Assembly: GCA_034429275.1 (NCBI GenBank)
Contig: DAOUFU010000007.1
Span: 1-53,637, forward strand
Origin: DAOUFU01 sp034429275
GTDB lineage: Bacteria; Chloroflexota; Anaerolineae; Aggregatilineales; Aggregatilineaceae
Direction: 5' to 3'
DNA: 53,637 nucleotides
Each line of letters begins with the position of its first letter. The first letter of the stretch is position 1. Below, piece after piece: positions 16,404 through 25,396 of the stretch. A model generated the notes under the pieces. The model was given only the letters and a program-made list of their open reading frames with translations, did not search any database and was not told where the DNA came from. Both the position numbers and the translations under genes were made by a program.

Positions 16404-17582
16404 CTATCCTTTTTCAGGCGCAATATACAGTATCAGTATAGCCCAGGCTGCGAGATTGAGCAGAGCCGCCGCCAGCCCATTGGCTACAAGTCCCCATTCG
16501 AACAAAGCCGGTCCGGCCAGGGCACCGATCATACGCCCGGCGGAGAGCGCGGCAGCGTTGCCAGCCATGAGGGTAGCGCGCGCCTGGGGAACCATCTCGG
16601 TCATGAGCGGCAGCGAACTTACCAGCGTGAACTCGAAGGTGATAAAGAACAGGAATAACCCTACCAGCGCAGCAGCGACCCCGAATCCAAGTGCGGGCAG
16701 CAGGATGCACGTCAGCGCGCTGAGCATCAGCCCAATGGCAACCGCCCGCCGCTTTCCCAGCCGGTCTACAATGCCGCCGACAAGGCTCTCGCCGCCCAGC
16801 TCGGCCAGCCCGATTACGGCGGAAGCCGCGCCCAATGCGGCGATCTGAAGGGCGAAGGCATCTTCCATCCACGCGCCGTAGACAATTCCCACGACTTCAT
16901 TCGCCGCACTGATGAGCAGACTGACGCTCAGTCCAGCGCGCGCTGCCGGGTGGGCTGCGATGATGCGCATTCCCTGGGCCAGCGAGGGACGCAAAGCGTG
17001 TGATGCCCCTTCCGGGGGAATGCTGCGCCAGACCAGGATCAGCGCTGCAAGCGCCAGCAGGCCCAACAGCGGGAACGGGGAATTCCACTGCCCGGTACGC
17101 GCGATCAACCAGCCGATGATGGGCATTCCCAGCAGAAATGCTGCCGACCAACTGAGTTCGACCACTGCGATTGCCAGTCCGCGCTGGGTGTAATTCACAT
17201 GATCGCCGATGTAGGCTTGCAGCGCGGGATCGAAGGTGAGCTTGGCGGCGCTGGCGAGCATCAACCCAAGGAACAGTCCCGGATAGGTTGGCCACAACAT
17301 GACCAGGAACATGCCAGCCGCAAAAAGTCCCAGCCCGGCCAGCATAGCGGTTTTTCGCCCGCGCCAATCGGCCAGCGACCCGAATACGGGACCAATTAAT
17401 CCCAGCGCCGAACGTCCCGTCACGGCCAGTGCCATCGTGCTCAGGTCCACGCCGACGCCGCGTGCCAAGGCAGGGAGAAATGGGTATACAAGCCGGTGCC
17501 CAGAGTTGATCACCGTGCGGGCTGCTGCGAAGATCACCAGCCGGTAGCGGAGACGGAGCGCGGGTTCAGTGAGGCGAGTCAT
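16404..17582 (-). CDS. MFS transporter
   Basis: 392 residues, about twelve hydrophobic segments. The loop after helix 2 carries the major facilitator motif A, GSLADWRGRKTAM (about 67–79), repeated weakly in the second half as GGIVDRLGKRRAVA (about 266–279). No family-specific substrate motif is recognised. Because it sits five bases upstream of lutA in the same transcript, import of the hydroxyacid or its methylated precursor, or export of a product, is a reasonable guess. No lactate permease (LutP/LctP) is seen in the window, which supports an uptake role. Confidence 0.88.
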   Translation of the reverse strand: MTRLTEPALRLRYRLVIFAAARTVINSGHRLVYPFLPALARGVGVDLSTMALAVTGRSALGLIGPVFGSLADWRGRKTAMLAGLGLFAAGMFLVMLWPTYPGLFLGLMLASAAKLTFDPALQAYIGDHVNYTQRGLAIAVVELSWSAAFLLGMPIIGWLIARTGQWNSPFPLLGLLALAALILVWRSIPPEGASHALRPSLAQGMRIIAAHPAARAGLSVSLLISAANEVVGIVYGAWMEDAFALQIAALGAASAVIGLAELGGESLVGGIVDRLGKRRAVAIGLMLSALTCILLPALGFGVAAALVGLFLFFITFEFTLVSSLPLMTEMVPQARATLMAGNAAALSAGRMIGALAGPALFEWGLVANGLAAALLNLAAWAILILYIAPEKG

Positions 17583-17606
17583 GGTCCTCCTGCGGCAGCA
17601 CAGAAC

Positions 17607-18332
17607 TCAGGGCAGCGGCGTCATAGGCATGGCTGTTCCGCCCGGTGTAGGCAGTGGATTGGGTGCGCCGCGCAGGTCACCGAATCCCTGAGCAACCATC
17701 CACGCACAAAGGGTAGGACCGCCGTATGGGTCTGGACGAGGGATTCCGTTCACCTGCGGCAGACCGTCATAACCACGCAAGTACCCGAACCGCCCGTCGA
17801 TTTGGGCGCGCGCTGCGGGAGACAGATCAGCGTCGCCGATGGCGATGGCGTGGATGTGAATGGGTGAGCCGGGATACAGCTCATTTTCGGCGCGCAGCCA
17901 TGCGGCAAAGCCCGCCGTTCGCAGCGCACGGATCATCGGGTCAATTTCGCTCTCCAGCACCGCCCAGTCGATCGGGCTGCGCACCGAAAGATCGACCGCG
18001 CCGCCCCCATCGTGCGTGCCAAAACTGGCGGAGACGCTGGTACTGTAGCTGCCTTGAGTGAGCGCCAGTCGAAAATCGACCCGTGTCCCACCGTTAGCGG
18101 TATAAAGCGCCTGGGCGTGATCGAGCATGGCCAGTGTCCGCGTGTTAAGTAGTGCCCCGTTCACCCAAACCCGCGTGTAGTCGTCTGGTGGTTGAAGGCA
18201 ACCGGGCGGTTCCTGGAACCCTGTGGGCGAAGCTCCCGGCTGGAAAGTCAGCCTGGCAGCAGGCGCGTAACCCTGCAAAAGGATCACCAATCCCAATAGC
18301 GTGCAGCACCCACCCAGCAGCAAGTAGCGCAT
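17607..18332 (-). CDS. Secreted or membrane-anchored M15-like metallopeptidase-fold protein
   Basis: 241 residues. An N-terminal hydrophobic segment (about 3–20) acts as signal or anchor. The core shows zinc-site residues arranged as in M15/hedgehog-type D-Ala-D-Ala peptidases: H107 and D114 in GTHDGGGAVDL, then H159-I-H161 in SPIHIHAIAIGD. Similar stand-alone proteins occur in actinobacteria. It might trim peptidoglycan, but no peptidoglycan-binding domain is present. Its place is strange: three bases after the corrinoid-activator stop and 24 bases before the transporter start, so it is probably cotranscribed with the methyl-transfer and lut genes. Function in that context is unknown. Confidence 0.7.
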   Translation of the reverse strand: MRYLLLGGCCTLLGLVILLQGYAPAARLTFQPGASPTGFQEPPGCLQPPDDYTRVWVNGALLNTRTLAMLDHAQALYTANGGTRVDFRLALTQGSYSTSVSASFGTHDGGGAVDLSVRSPIDWAVLESEIDPMIRALRTAGFAAWLRAENELYPGSPIHIHAIAIGDADLSPAARAQIDGRFGYLRGYDGLPQVNGIPRPDPYGGPTLCAWMVAQGFGDLRGAPNPLPTPGGTAMPMTPLP

Positions 18333-18335
18333 GAA

Positions 18336-20150
18336 TCACTCCCAGGGATCAGGCGTGAGCTGCACCGCCTGGCTGAATCGGTCCGAAAAATGGAGGTGGT
18401 TGGTCAGCTCGATGTACTGCAAGTGCTGGCGACTCAGCAAAGCCGCGCGGTGGCGTTCCGCAGCGTTAATCAGCAGGCGTTTCGCACCGATGCCAGCGGC
18501 ATTGCCGACCTGGAAAAAACGGTCGAGCGGTAGCGGAGGGAACAGGCCGATTGCCACCGCATTCTTCAGGTCGATATAGTTGCCAAACGCCCCGGCGACG
18601 AAAACCCGGTCAATGGCACTTTCGGCGATGCCTGCTGCTTCGGTCAGCAGCTTGATGCCGGCCCGAATGGCTGCTTTCGCCAATTGAACCTCGTTTACGT
18701 CACTGCGGCTGAGGGTGACGGGACGCCCGTGCCCGGTTTGCCCGGCAGGGGCGATCTCTATCCAGGGGTTGACCTTATCCGTCTGGACATGGGGATGATC
18801 TTTATTCATGCGCCCGGTGATGGTCAGAATGTTGGCCTCGCGCAGCACGGCGACCGCATCCAGGATGCCGGACCCGCACAGGCCCACCGGCGGTGCATGG
18901 TCAATGGTGATCCAGCGCAGATTTCCCTCATGCCAGATCAGACGCTCGATGGCCCCGGCAGCGGCACGCATCCCATCGCGGATATGTGCGCCTTCAAAGG
19001 CGGGGCCGGATGCCGTCGAGCAGGACCACATCGCGCCATAGGCATTCAGGGTCACTTCGGTATTCGTGCCGATGTCCAGGCTGAGCGTGATTCCGGGTTG
19101 GTCGGGGGTGGCGGTGGCGAGCAGCATGGCCAGATGATCGCCCCCGATGAAACCGGCCAGGTTGGGCGGTGTGTAGAGCCGGGCACCGGGCGCGACATCC
19201 AGGCCCAGGGCGCGGGCGGGCGTATTCAGGGCGGAGGATACTGCCGGTACATAGGGTGCGCTGCCCAACTGATCGACCGGAAGACCCAGCAGCAGGTGAT
19301 GCATAGCGGTATTGCCTACCGCGACCACATCGACCACCGCGCGAGCGTCGATTCCTGCCTGGGCGCGGACTTCGCGCAGCAGGTCGTTCAGCCCCTCGAT
19401 AATGGCTGTTTGCAGCCGCCTGGCTCCGCCGGGATCGCGCATGGCCAGCGTCAGCCGGGCCATGACATCTTCTCCGTAAGCGATCTGGGGATTAGTTGCA
19501 CCCGCAATCCCGACAGTTTCCCCGGTGAGTAAGTTCACCAGATAGGCAGCCAGGCCAGTTGTACCGACATCCGCTGCAAAACCGAAGGGGACATCATCCG
19601 GCGGCAGAAAGCCCACCACGTCGCGCCCATGGGTGAGCATCCGCACATGCCAATCGTGCGCGCGCAACGTGCCCGGCAGGGCGGCGAGGACCGGGCCGGA
19701 GGCATCCCACTCTGCAGGATCATGATCGCGCAGACGCTCCCAGTCGCCGCGCAGGTCGTGGATTGAGGGGGGATCGGCGGCCAGGGTGTGAACCCTGATG
19801 ATCGGGGCGATCTCCAGAGGGATTTCTTCACCCTCGATCTGGCTGCGCTGCGGGGCGCTCAGCGAATCGCGCGGCACATCGACGATAATTGTTCCCCCGC
19901 CCACAACCTGCGCCTGGCAGGCCAGGCGCATTTGCTGCGCCAGATCGTCAGCCGGCAACAGATCGCGCTCGGTGTCGGTGATGGGGGTGATATGCTCGGA
20001 GGAGACGCGCACCCGGCAGTCGGCACAGATTCCAGCCCCGCCGCACACGGCAGAGAGCGCTACCCCTGCAGCCTGAGCCGCTTCGAGCAGAGTTGTACCG
20101 GGAGATACAGTAATGCGTCTGCCGATGGGCTGGAAAACGATGTCGCTCAT
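18336..20150 (-). CDS. Corrinoid-protein reductive activator (2Fe-2S ferredoxin + ASKHA/DUF4445; RACE type)
   Basis: 604 residues. An N-terminal plant-type ferredoxin domain binds [2Fe-2S] through C36, C42, C45 and C78 (CX5CX2C, then C). A linker follows, and from ~185 the ASKHA-like DUF4445 domain: FAADVGTTGLAAYLV, GNTAMHHLLLGL, LSLDIGTNTEVTLN, GLCGSGILDAVA and VFVAGAFGNYIDLKNA. Such proteins (RACE type, e.g. activators of O-demethylases and of the CO dehydrogenase/acetyl-CoA synthase corrinoid protein) use ATP and a low-potential electron to reduce inactive Co(II) back to Co(I). The start overlaps the DUF1638 stop by four bases; its partner corrinoid protein is two genes upstream. Confidence 0.9.
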   Translation of the reverse strand: MSDIVFQPIGRRITVSPGTTLLEAAQAAGVALSAVCGGAGICADCRVRVSSEHITPITDTERDLLPADDLAQQMRLACQAQVVGGGTIIVDVPRDSLSAPQRSQIEGEEIPLEIAPIIRVHTLAADPPSIHDLRGDWERLRDHDPAEWDASGPVLAALPGTLRAHDWHVRMLTHGRDVVGFLPPDDVPFGFAADVGTTGLAAYLVNLLTGETVGIAGATNPQIAYGEDVMARLTLAMRDPGGARRLQTAIIEGLNDLLREVRAQAGIDARAVVDVVAVGNTAMHHLLLGLPVDQLGSAPYVPAVSSALNTPARALGLDVAPGARLYTPPNLAGFIGGDHLAMLLATATPDQPGITLSLDIGTNTEVTLNAYGAMWSCSTASGPAFEGAHIRDGMRAAAGAIERLIWHEGNLRWITIDHAPPVGLCGSGILDAVAVLREANILTITGRMNKDHPHVQTDKVNPWIEIAPAGQTGHGRPVTLSRSDVNEVQLAKAAIRAGIKLLTEAAGIAESAIDRVFVAGAFGNYIDLKNAVAIGLFPPLPLDRFFQVGNAAGIGAKRLLINAAERHRAALLSRQHLQYIELTNHLHFSDRFSQAVQLTPDPWE

Positions 20151-20899
20151 AGGTCAGGAGAGGTGGGCACTGCCTGGACAAGGCCATCCGCGCCCGTTTG
20201 CTGGATGGTGTGACCAGGGGGCACAACCAGGAATTCGTCGGGCGACCAATCCCCAGTGAACAAGAGATGCAGCAGGCGATGATCTCCCTTGCGCCGCTCG
20301 AAGGTCCAGCCGCGCCGTTGGGCTTCATCCTGGGCGAGCTGTTCGAAGTGAGAGCCGTCACCGCTGCCCATATCGATATAGACAGCGCGGTTGTAATGCC
20401 GACCCCATTCGCCCATCACTTCCATCAAATAATCGGCGTTGTCCTGGCCATATTTCTGGACGTAGTCTTCGTAGACGCTCTCCATCTGGCCGATCGTGGC
20501 TGCGCCGAGTCCAGAAAGCGCGTCACCAGTACTGCGTTCCATATAGTCCAGGCTGTACCAGTAGGTGCCAGGGTGTGCATCGAACTCGACCTGGTAGCGT
20601 GCATGGGAGCCGAGATAGAGGGTGATGCAATCGTGAGCGCGCGGCATGACCAATGGGGTGTGCCGAGCAGTCAGCCCCAGGGTCGAGGTGCCGCAGATGC
20701 CATAAACGAGCAAAATCGCGTCGCAGTCACCCGGCTGGATCGAGTCGATCTCAGTCTGGAGCGCGGCGCGCAGTTTTTTGGGCGTGTTGTGCAGCCCCTG
20801 GCGGAACAACCGGATAGAGACTGTGTGAGGCGATGCCGCTGCCAGTGCGTAGCTGGTACGGGCAAGCGCCTCACAGGTGATGGCGATGAATCGCTTCAT
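20147..20899 (-). CDS. DUF1638 protein
   Basis: 250 residues of the DUF1638 family, function undetermined. The family-like core is LLVYGICGTSTLGL (62–75), LVMPRAHDCITLYLGS (82–97) and HPGTYWYSLDYMER (about 108–121). Cysteines C9, C68 and C90, with H79 and H88 nearby, are in conserved-looking motifs and could bind a metal. It lies between, and overlaps by four bases with, a corrinoid protein gene and a RACE activator gene; a corrinoid methyltransferase would normally occupy this place. No signal peptide or membrane helix. A role as methyltransferase or as a corrinoid-system accessory is inference. Confidence 0.85.
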   Translation of the reverse strand: MKRFIAITCEALARTSYALAAASPHTVSIRLFRQGLHNTPKKLRAALQTEIDSIQPGDCDAILLVYGICGTSTLGLTARHTPLVMPRAHDCITLYLGSHARYQVEFDAHPGTYWYSLDYMERSTGDALSGLGAATIGQMESVYEDYVQKYGQDNADYLMEVMGEWGRHYNRAVYIDMGSGDGSHFEQLAQDEAQRRGWTFERRKGDHRLLHLLFTGDWSPDEFLVVPPGHTIQQTGADGLVQAVPTSPDL

Positions 20900-21528
20900 T
20901 TGCCCAGCAGTTCGCGGGCTTTGCGGACCGCAGCCGAGGCGTCGGGCGCATAGCCATCCGCGCCGATCTCATTAGCGTAGGCCTGGGTGACCGGCGCACC
21001 GCCGACCATAATCTGGACTCTGCCGCGCAGGCCAGCGGCTTTGATCGCTTCTATGGTGGCTTTCATGTTGGGCATGGTCGTTGTCAGCAGGGCGGACATG
21101 GCGACGATCTGTGCACCGTTCTGTACCGCTTCGATGAACCGCTCTGGCTCAACATCTACCTTCAGGTCGATGATCTCGAAACCGGCCCCTTCGAGCATCA
21201 TGGCCACCAACGATTTGCCGATGTCGTGCAAATCGCCTTTGACCGTGCCGATGGCGATTTTGCCCAATGGCTCGACACCCTGGGCGACCAACAGCGGCTT
21301 GAGCCGTTCGAGCGCTCCCTTCATGGCGCGGGCTGCGATCAGCATTTCTGGCACGAAGTATTCGCCTTCCTCAAAAAGGCGACCGACTTCGGTCATGGCG
21401 CTGATCAATCCTTCGTGCAGGATCGCCTGAGGATCGATTCCCTCGGCAAGAGCTTGCTCGACCTTGTCCAGTGTGGGCTTGGCCTGACCATCGGTCACAG
21501 CCTGGCGGATTTCTTCGATTAAGGACAT
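20896..21528 (-). CDS. Corrinoid (B12-binding) methyl-carrier protein, MtaC/MtbC/MttC type
   Basis: 210 residues. Residues ~1–85 are the helical cap domain (EGEYFVPEMLIAARAMKGAL); the rest is the B12 Rossmann-type domain. The cobalt ligand is H101 in the signature G-D-L-H-D-I-G (98–104); SALLTTTMPNM and VGGAPVT are the other cobalamin-contact loops. It shuttles a methyl group between a substrate methyltransferase and an acceptor such as tetrahydrofolate. AGGAGAGG six bases before ATG 21528 fixes the start; an ATG 24 bases further up has no such site. It is the first gene of the minus-strand unit and overlaps the DUF1638 start by four bases. Confidence 0.93.
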   Translation of the reverse strand: MSLIEEIRQAVTDGQAKPTLDKVEQALAEGIDPQAILHEGLISAMTEVGRLFEEGEYFVPEMLIAARAMKGALERLKPLLVAQGVEPLGKIAIGTVKGDLHDIGKSLVAMMLEGAGFEIIDLKVDVEPERFIEAVQNGAQIVAMSALLTTTMPNMKATIEAIKAAGLRGRVQIMVGGAPVTQAYANEIGADGYAPDASAAVRKARELLGK

Positions 21529-21663
21529 TGAAAAACCTCTCCTGCTGCGCATTAAGGGATTCTTTCGACAGGGATGATGTTACCTCATTTTGGCAGATAT
21601 TTAACGTGCCAGTTGTCGCATTGTACTACGAATAAGAGCATGATCGGATAGCGCTCACATCTG

Positions 21664-21691
21664 TTGACCGACTAGAGTGGGTGGGTATACT
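21664..21691 (+). promoter_or_regulatory. Promoter for the D-lyxose isomerase gene
   Basis: TTGACC (21664–21669), 16 bases, TATACT (21686–21691). It leads into a leader of about 50 bases. On the opposite strand a TACAAT-like −10 at 21620–21625 could serve the corrinoid operon but lacks a −35. Confidence 0.6.
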
Positions 21692-21745
21692 GAGGAAAGG
21701 GGTCGGGAGCTGCCCATTATTTAGTGAGATCAGGAGTAAAAGAAT

Positions 21746-22288
21746 ATGAAGCGTGAAGAATTCCGTCATTGGCAGCAGGTGATGAAATCGATGCTCGATC
21801 GGGTGGGGATTGTGCTCACCCCCGAAGAGGCCGAGCACATCGAAATTGCAGACCTGGGGCTGGGGGAATTTGAACAAACCGGGCTTGGACTGGTTGTGTA
21901 TGTCAATACCGATCGTGTGTGTGCTAAAGAACTGATTATGCTGCCCGGCCAGACCTGCCCGCAACATTTCCATCCGCCAGTGGGCGATCAGCCAGGCAAA
22001 GAGGAGACCTTCCGCTGCCGGTGGGGCGAAGTGTACCTGTATGTCTCCGGCGAACCCACGCCGAATCCGAAAGCCAGGCCGCCCAAAGGCCGCGAGCATA
22101 CCTACACCGTGTGGCACGAGATCGTGCTGCGGCCCGGCGAACAGTACACGCTCTACCCCGAAACCTGGCACTGGTTCCAGGCGGGGCCAGAAGGTGCTGT
22201 GATCTCGGAATTCAGCACGCGCAGCACGGACGAGAATGACCTGTTCACCGATCCGGATATTGTGCGTGCCCCGAAAGTGGAAGATTAG
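21746..22288 (+). CDS. D-lyxose ketol-isomerase, cupin type
   Basis: 180-residue single-domain cupin. The metal site is visible: H74 and H76 in PQHFHPP, E87 in GKEETFR, and H142 in TWHWFQAG. GEVYLYVSGE and AVISEFSTRSTDENDLFTDP are typical of the YdaE/lyxose isomerase group, which converts D-lyxose to D-xylulose and also D-mannose to D-fructose. It is monocistronic with its own promoter, divergent from the corrinoid operon, and its stop codon overlaps that of the cyclase-ATPase gene on the other strand. With the FGGY kinase at 7628 it could form a lyxose-to-xylulose-5-phosphate route, but the two genes are far apart. Confidence 0.9.
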   Translation: MKREEFRHWQQVMKSMLDRVGIVLTPEEAEHIEIADLGLGEFEQTGLGLVVYVNTDRVCAKELIMLPGQTCPQHFHPPVGDQPGKEETFRCRWGEVYLYVSGEPTPNPKARPPKGREHTYTVWHEIVLRPGEQYTLYPETWHWFQAGPEGAVISEFSTRSTDENDLFTDPDIVRAPKVED

Positions 22289-25200
22289 TCGTCGCCGGTG
22301 CCCTGAAGATGTGCCAGCCGCTCGGTGAGGGCGGCATCGCCGGGAAAAAGGTCCAGCCCCAGCATATAGACTTCGCGGGCGTGTTCCGGGTCAGGCGTAC
22401 GCTCGGCGGCAGCCAGGATCAACCGCCGTGCCTCCTGGGATGCGCCTGCTTTGATCAGGTGATGTGCTGCTGTGAGCATCTGGGCATTTGATGGCGGCTG
22501 TCCGGTCCAATAGGCTGCGGCGGCGCGATGTAGTGCCCGGCGCTGATGGCGGTTGAGCGTCTCGTAGAGCACGGCCTCGGTGACGCCGTGCCGGAAACGA
22601 TAGCTGCCATCGGGGTGAAGATCGAGCACCTGGACTTCGATCAGGTGCTTCAGGGCGGCTTCGAGGTGGGCGGGCTGCTGATCGGGTTTGACAGCGGCCA
22701 GTTCGGGCAGGGTGAATCCATTGCCAAGCGCGGATGCGGCCTGGAGCACCAGCCGTTCATTGCCCGGCAGGCGATCAAACTGACTGATCACCAGCTCGCG
22801 CACGTTGTCGGGCAGGGTATCCGCCGGAAGCTCACCAGCCAGTTCGGCTTCGTGCCCGGCGCGCGTGATGTGTCCCTCTTCCTCCAGAAGGCGCAGCAAG
22901 GATTCGATGAAGAGCGGGCGTCCGTTAGTCCGGCTCCAGACCAGATCAAACAGGCGCGAACCCACCTGGCGAACGTTCAGCACGCGGGCCATCAACTGGC
23001 GGCTTTCGTCGCTGTCGAGATCGGTCACGGTGAGGGTGCGCGGCAGATCGAGCGAGAATCCCTCAACGTGCTGATAGGTGACCAGCACTGCCAGGCGCGC
23101 GCGAGTGATTTCGCGCACGATGTGGGCGAGAGTGTCCCATACTGGCGGCGCGGCGAGGTGGACGTCATCAAAGACTAACAGTGTGGCGCTGCGGGTGGCA
23201 TAGACACTCAGGAACTGGACCAGCGCACCGGCGAGATCAACTGGTGGTTGGGGCAGTTGATCCACGATCGGTGCTTCCTGGGCGGCGGCTGCGGCGGGCT
23301 GCTCCGGGGCAGGCTCCTCAATCAGCCGATCAAACAAGCCCTTCATGTCTGTTTTAGACGAGCGACGCCTGGCGGCAGGCGGGGCAGGTGAAACGAGTTG
23401 TTCTGGCACGGGGACGTGCTGCGGAACCTGCTCAAACGACCCAAAAACCAGGTCGCTAAACACCGGCTCAAGCGCCAGCAGATCGAGTTCGGCGAGGCGC
23501 GTGTTCAGCAGGCGGCGGCGCGCAGCTTCGCTCTTGGCCTGCCCCAGGTCGAGAAGCTGCTCGATCACTGCCGCCCAGACCCCCTGCGCCTGCCCATGAC
23601 GGATCTGGCAGTTGGCCCAGGCGACTTTAAAGCGCGCCTGATCGGCTGCGGCGGCGACGTGCTTGGCCATACGGGTTTTGCCCACGCCAGGCTCGCCCAC
23701 CAGCGCAAAACCCTGGCGGCGGCGCGGGCCTTTCGCCTGCTGTAAGCCGTAGGTGAGCATCAGAAGCTGCATGTCGCGCCCGGTGAAGGGAGTCTCGGAC
23801 GTGGGCGACATGTCCTGGATGGAGGCGGGGCTGGTCTTGACCAGGAACGCCGGGGTTGGCTCGCTTTTGCCCTTGAGCAAGAAGGGGGGAAGAGCTTCGG
23901 TCTCGAAGTGGGTATGGACGCGCTCCCACATGCGCGTGTTGATGATCGTTTGCCCCATCTCGCCTTTGCCCATCAATCGCGCGGCAAGGTTCACATCGTC
24001 ACCCATGACGGTATACTCGCGACGGGCACGCCAACCGGCCTCAGTGGCGAACACAATGCCGTGTGTGATCCCCTGGCGGTGCTGAATATACACCTCGCGC
24101 TGGAAGGGTTTAGGCAGCTCATCCTGAAGCTGAGCATTCAGCAGCGCAAGCTGGCGGTTCATCTCCAGCGCGGTGGTGACGGCGCGCTCCGGGTCATCGG
24201 GATAGGCAACCGGCGCACCAAACGTGATTAGCAGCTTGACGCCCTGCTTATAGGGATCGCTGCGGGTGATTGAGCCGCCGTTGGCGTTAACCGTGCGCCG
24301 CATCAGGCAATAGTACCGGTCCAGGATGTCGATCACCCGGTCGAGATGCTCCGGCCCCCAGGCGGAGAGCAGGTCCTGGATACCAGAAAAATAGGTAAAA
24401 ATCACCGTAGCCGGGCGATTCTGCGCTTCGATCTCGTCACCCTTGAGGGCCAATGTGTTGACGACTTCGGCGGCGACAAAGCGGGCGATGATTTCAACTC
24501 GTTCGAGCTGCCGGATCAGGTCATCAAGCAAGTTTTCCGCCAGCAGGTCAAAAATGGCGCTGGCTTGAGCGCGGCGGCGGCGCGGGACTACAAACTCGTA
24601 ATCGCTTAACTCGCTGCCAAAGTTATCGACCACACGGAAGAACCCCGGCTCGCGTGTTGGGGTGGTCTCAAACAAGGTGGCATAGGCATCTTTGAGATCG
24701 GCATCTACGATCACATCGTCGCGTTCACCGGCTTCTTCGGCAGCCATCGCCCGCCCCGGCAAATCACCCTGAATGACGAGATCGCGCTGAATGTCATCGC
24801 CCACCAATGCTTCAAACAACTGGCCCCGACACACTCCGATCGACATGGTGAGTTCCAGGTGGTGATCTCCCATGAGCGCATCAAGGGCTTTGTGCTGGAT
24901 GGGCTGGAAACTCGCTTTCATGGCCCGCTGCATCCTCAGGCCGGTCCGGATCGCATGAGGTGCTTCGTGTACTCCCGCGCGCTGTGGGAAGAACGCCAGC
25001 AGCGCATCCCCGGCGAATTTGAGCAGCTCCCCGTTGGATTTCGCCAGGATTTCGAGCATGGTCGCGAAGAAGTGATTGATGATTTCGGTGAGAATATCGG
25101 TGCCTTCACTGCCGCCGTGCCTCTGCAAGAGTTCCGAGAGGGCGGTGAACCCGGAAACATCGGCGAAAAGGAAGGTTCCAGCGCGCAGCTGGCCGTGATC

Positions 25201-25380
25201 CTGAGTGAGCAGTTCTTCGTTTTCGGCAATGTATTGGGGCAAGAAGGACGAAATTGCCTGGTAAAGGCTGTTCAGGCGGCGGATTCCGGCGGTTAGCGCT
25301 TGCGAGTTGGGCAAGGCGTTGAGGATTTCGGGGGGCAAAAACCGTTTGAGTCGGGCGTGCAGAGCGGGATCAAGAGTCAT
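22285..25380 (-). CDS. Double adenylate/guanylate cyclase domains fused to AAA ATPase and helical repeats
   Basis: 1031 residues. Class III cyclase domain 1 (~65–265) has both metal aspartates, D74 in FADVSGF and D125 in GDALLAFF. Domain 2 (~320–515) has Y330 where the first aspartate is expected (FTYFSG) but keeps GDDVNLAARLM. An AAA/signal-transduction ATPase follows: Walker A G562-EPGVGK-T569 and Walker B LLVFDD739. A Pro/Ala-rich insertion (about 655–715) splits the ATPase and contains GLFDRLIEEP at 681–690. The C-terminus is helical, TPR-like. The layout resembles soluble adenylyl cyclase (ADCY10) of animals. The start at 25380 follows the upstream stop by 16 bases; the frame is open further up but overlaps that gene. 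Confidence 0.88.
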   Translation of the reverse strand: MTLDPALHARLKRFLPPEILNALPNSQALTAGIRRLNSLYQAISSFLPQYIAENEELLTQDHGQLRAGTFLFADVSGFTALSELLQRHGGSEGTDILTEIINHFFATMLEILAKSNGELLKFAGDALLAFFPQRAGVHEAPHAIRTGLRMQRAMKASFQPIQHKALDALMGDHHLELTMSIGVCRGQLFEALVGDDIQRDLVIQGDLPGRAMAAEEAGERDDVIVDADLKDAYATLFETTPTREPGFFRVVDNFGSELSDYEFVVPRRRRAQASAIFDLLAENLLDDLIRQLERVEIIARFVAAEVVNTLALKGDEIEAQNRPATVIFTYFSGIQDLLSAWGPEHLDRVIDILDRYYCLMRRTVNANGGSITRSDPYKQGVKLLITFGAPVAYPDDPERAVTTALEMNRQLALLNAQLQDELPKPFQREVYIQHRQGITHGIVFATEAGWRARREYTVMGDDVNLAARLMGKGEMGQTIINTRMWERVHTHFETEALPPFLLKGKSEPTPAFLVKTSPASIQDMSPTSETPFTGRDMQLLMLTYGLQQAKGPRRRQGFALVGEPGVGKTRMAKHVAAAADQARFKVAWANCQIRHGQAQGVWAAVIEQLLDLGQAKSEAARRRLLNTRLAELDLLALEPVFSDLVFGSFEQVPQHVPVPEQLVSPAPPAARRRSSKTDMKGLFDRLIEEPAPEQPAAAAAQEAPIVDQLPQPPVDLAGALVQFLSVYATRSATLLVFDDVHLAAPPVWDTLAHIVREITRARLAVLVTYQHVEGFSLDLPRTLTVTDLDSDESRQLMARVLNVRQVGSRLFDLVWSRTNGRPLFIESLLRLLEEEGHITRAGHEAELAGELPADTLPDNVRELVISQFDRLPGNERLVLQAASALGNGFTLPELAAVKPDQQPAHLEAALKHLIEVQVLDLHPDGSYRFRHGVTEAVLYETLNRHQRRALHRAAAAYWTGQPPSNAQMLTAAHHLIKAGASQEARRLILAAAERTPDPEHAREVYMLGLDLFPGDAALTERLAHLQGTGDD

Positions 25381-25396
25381 GGTGTGGGTCAGTTGG

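Noticed and set aside
21620..21625. TACAAT as promoter of the corrinoid operon
   Set aside because: No −35 at 16–18 bases and no extended TG; too weak to list as a feature.
7628..22288. A lyxose/xylulose catabolic cluster (kinase plus isomerase)
   Set aside because: The genes are 12 kb apart with unrelated operons between; a metabolic link is possible but not a cluster.
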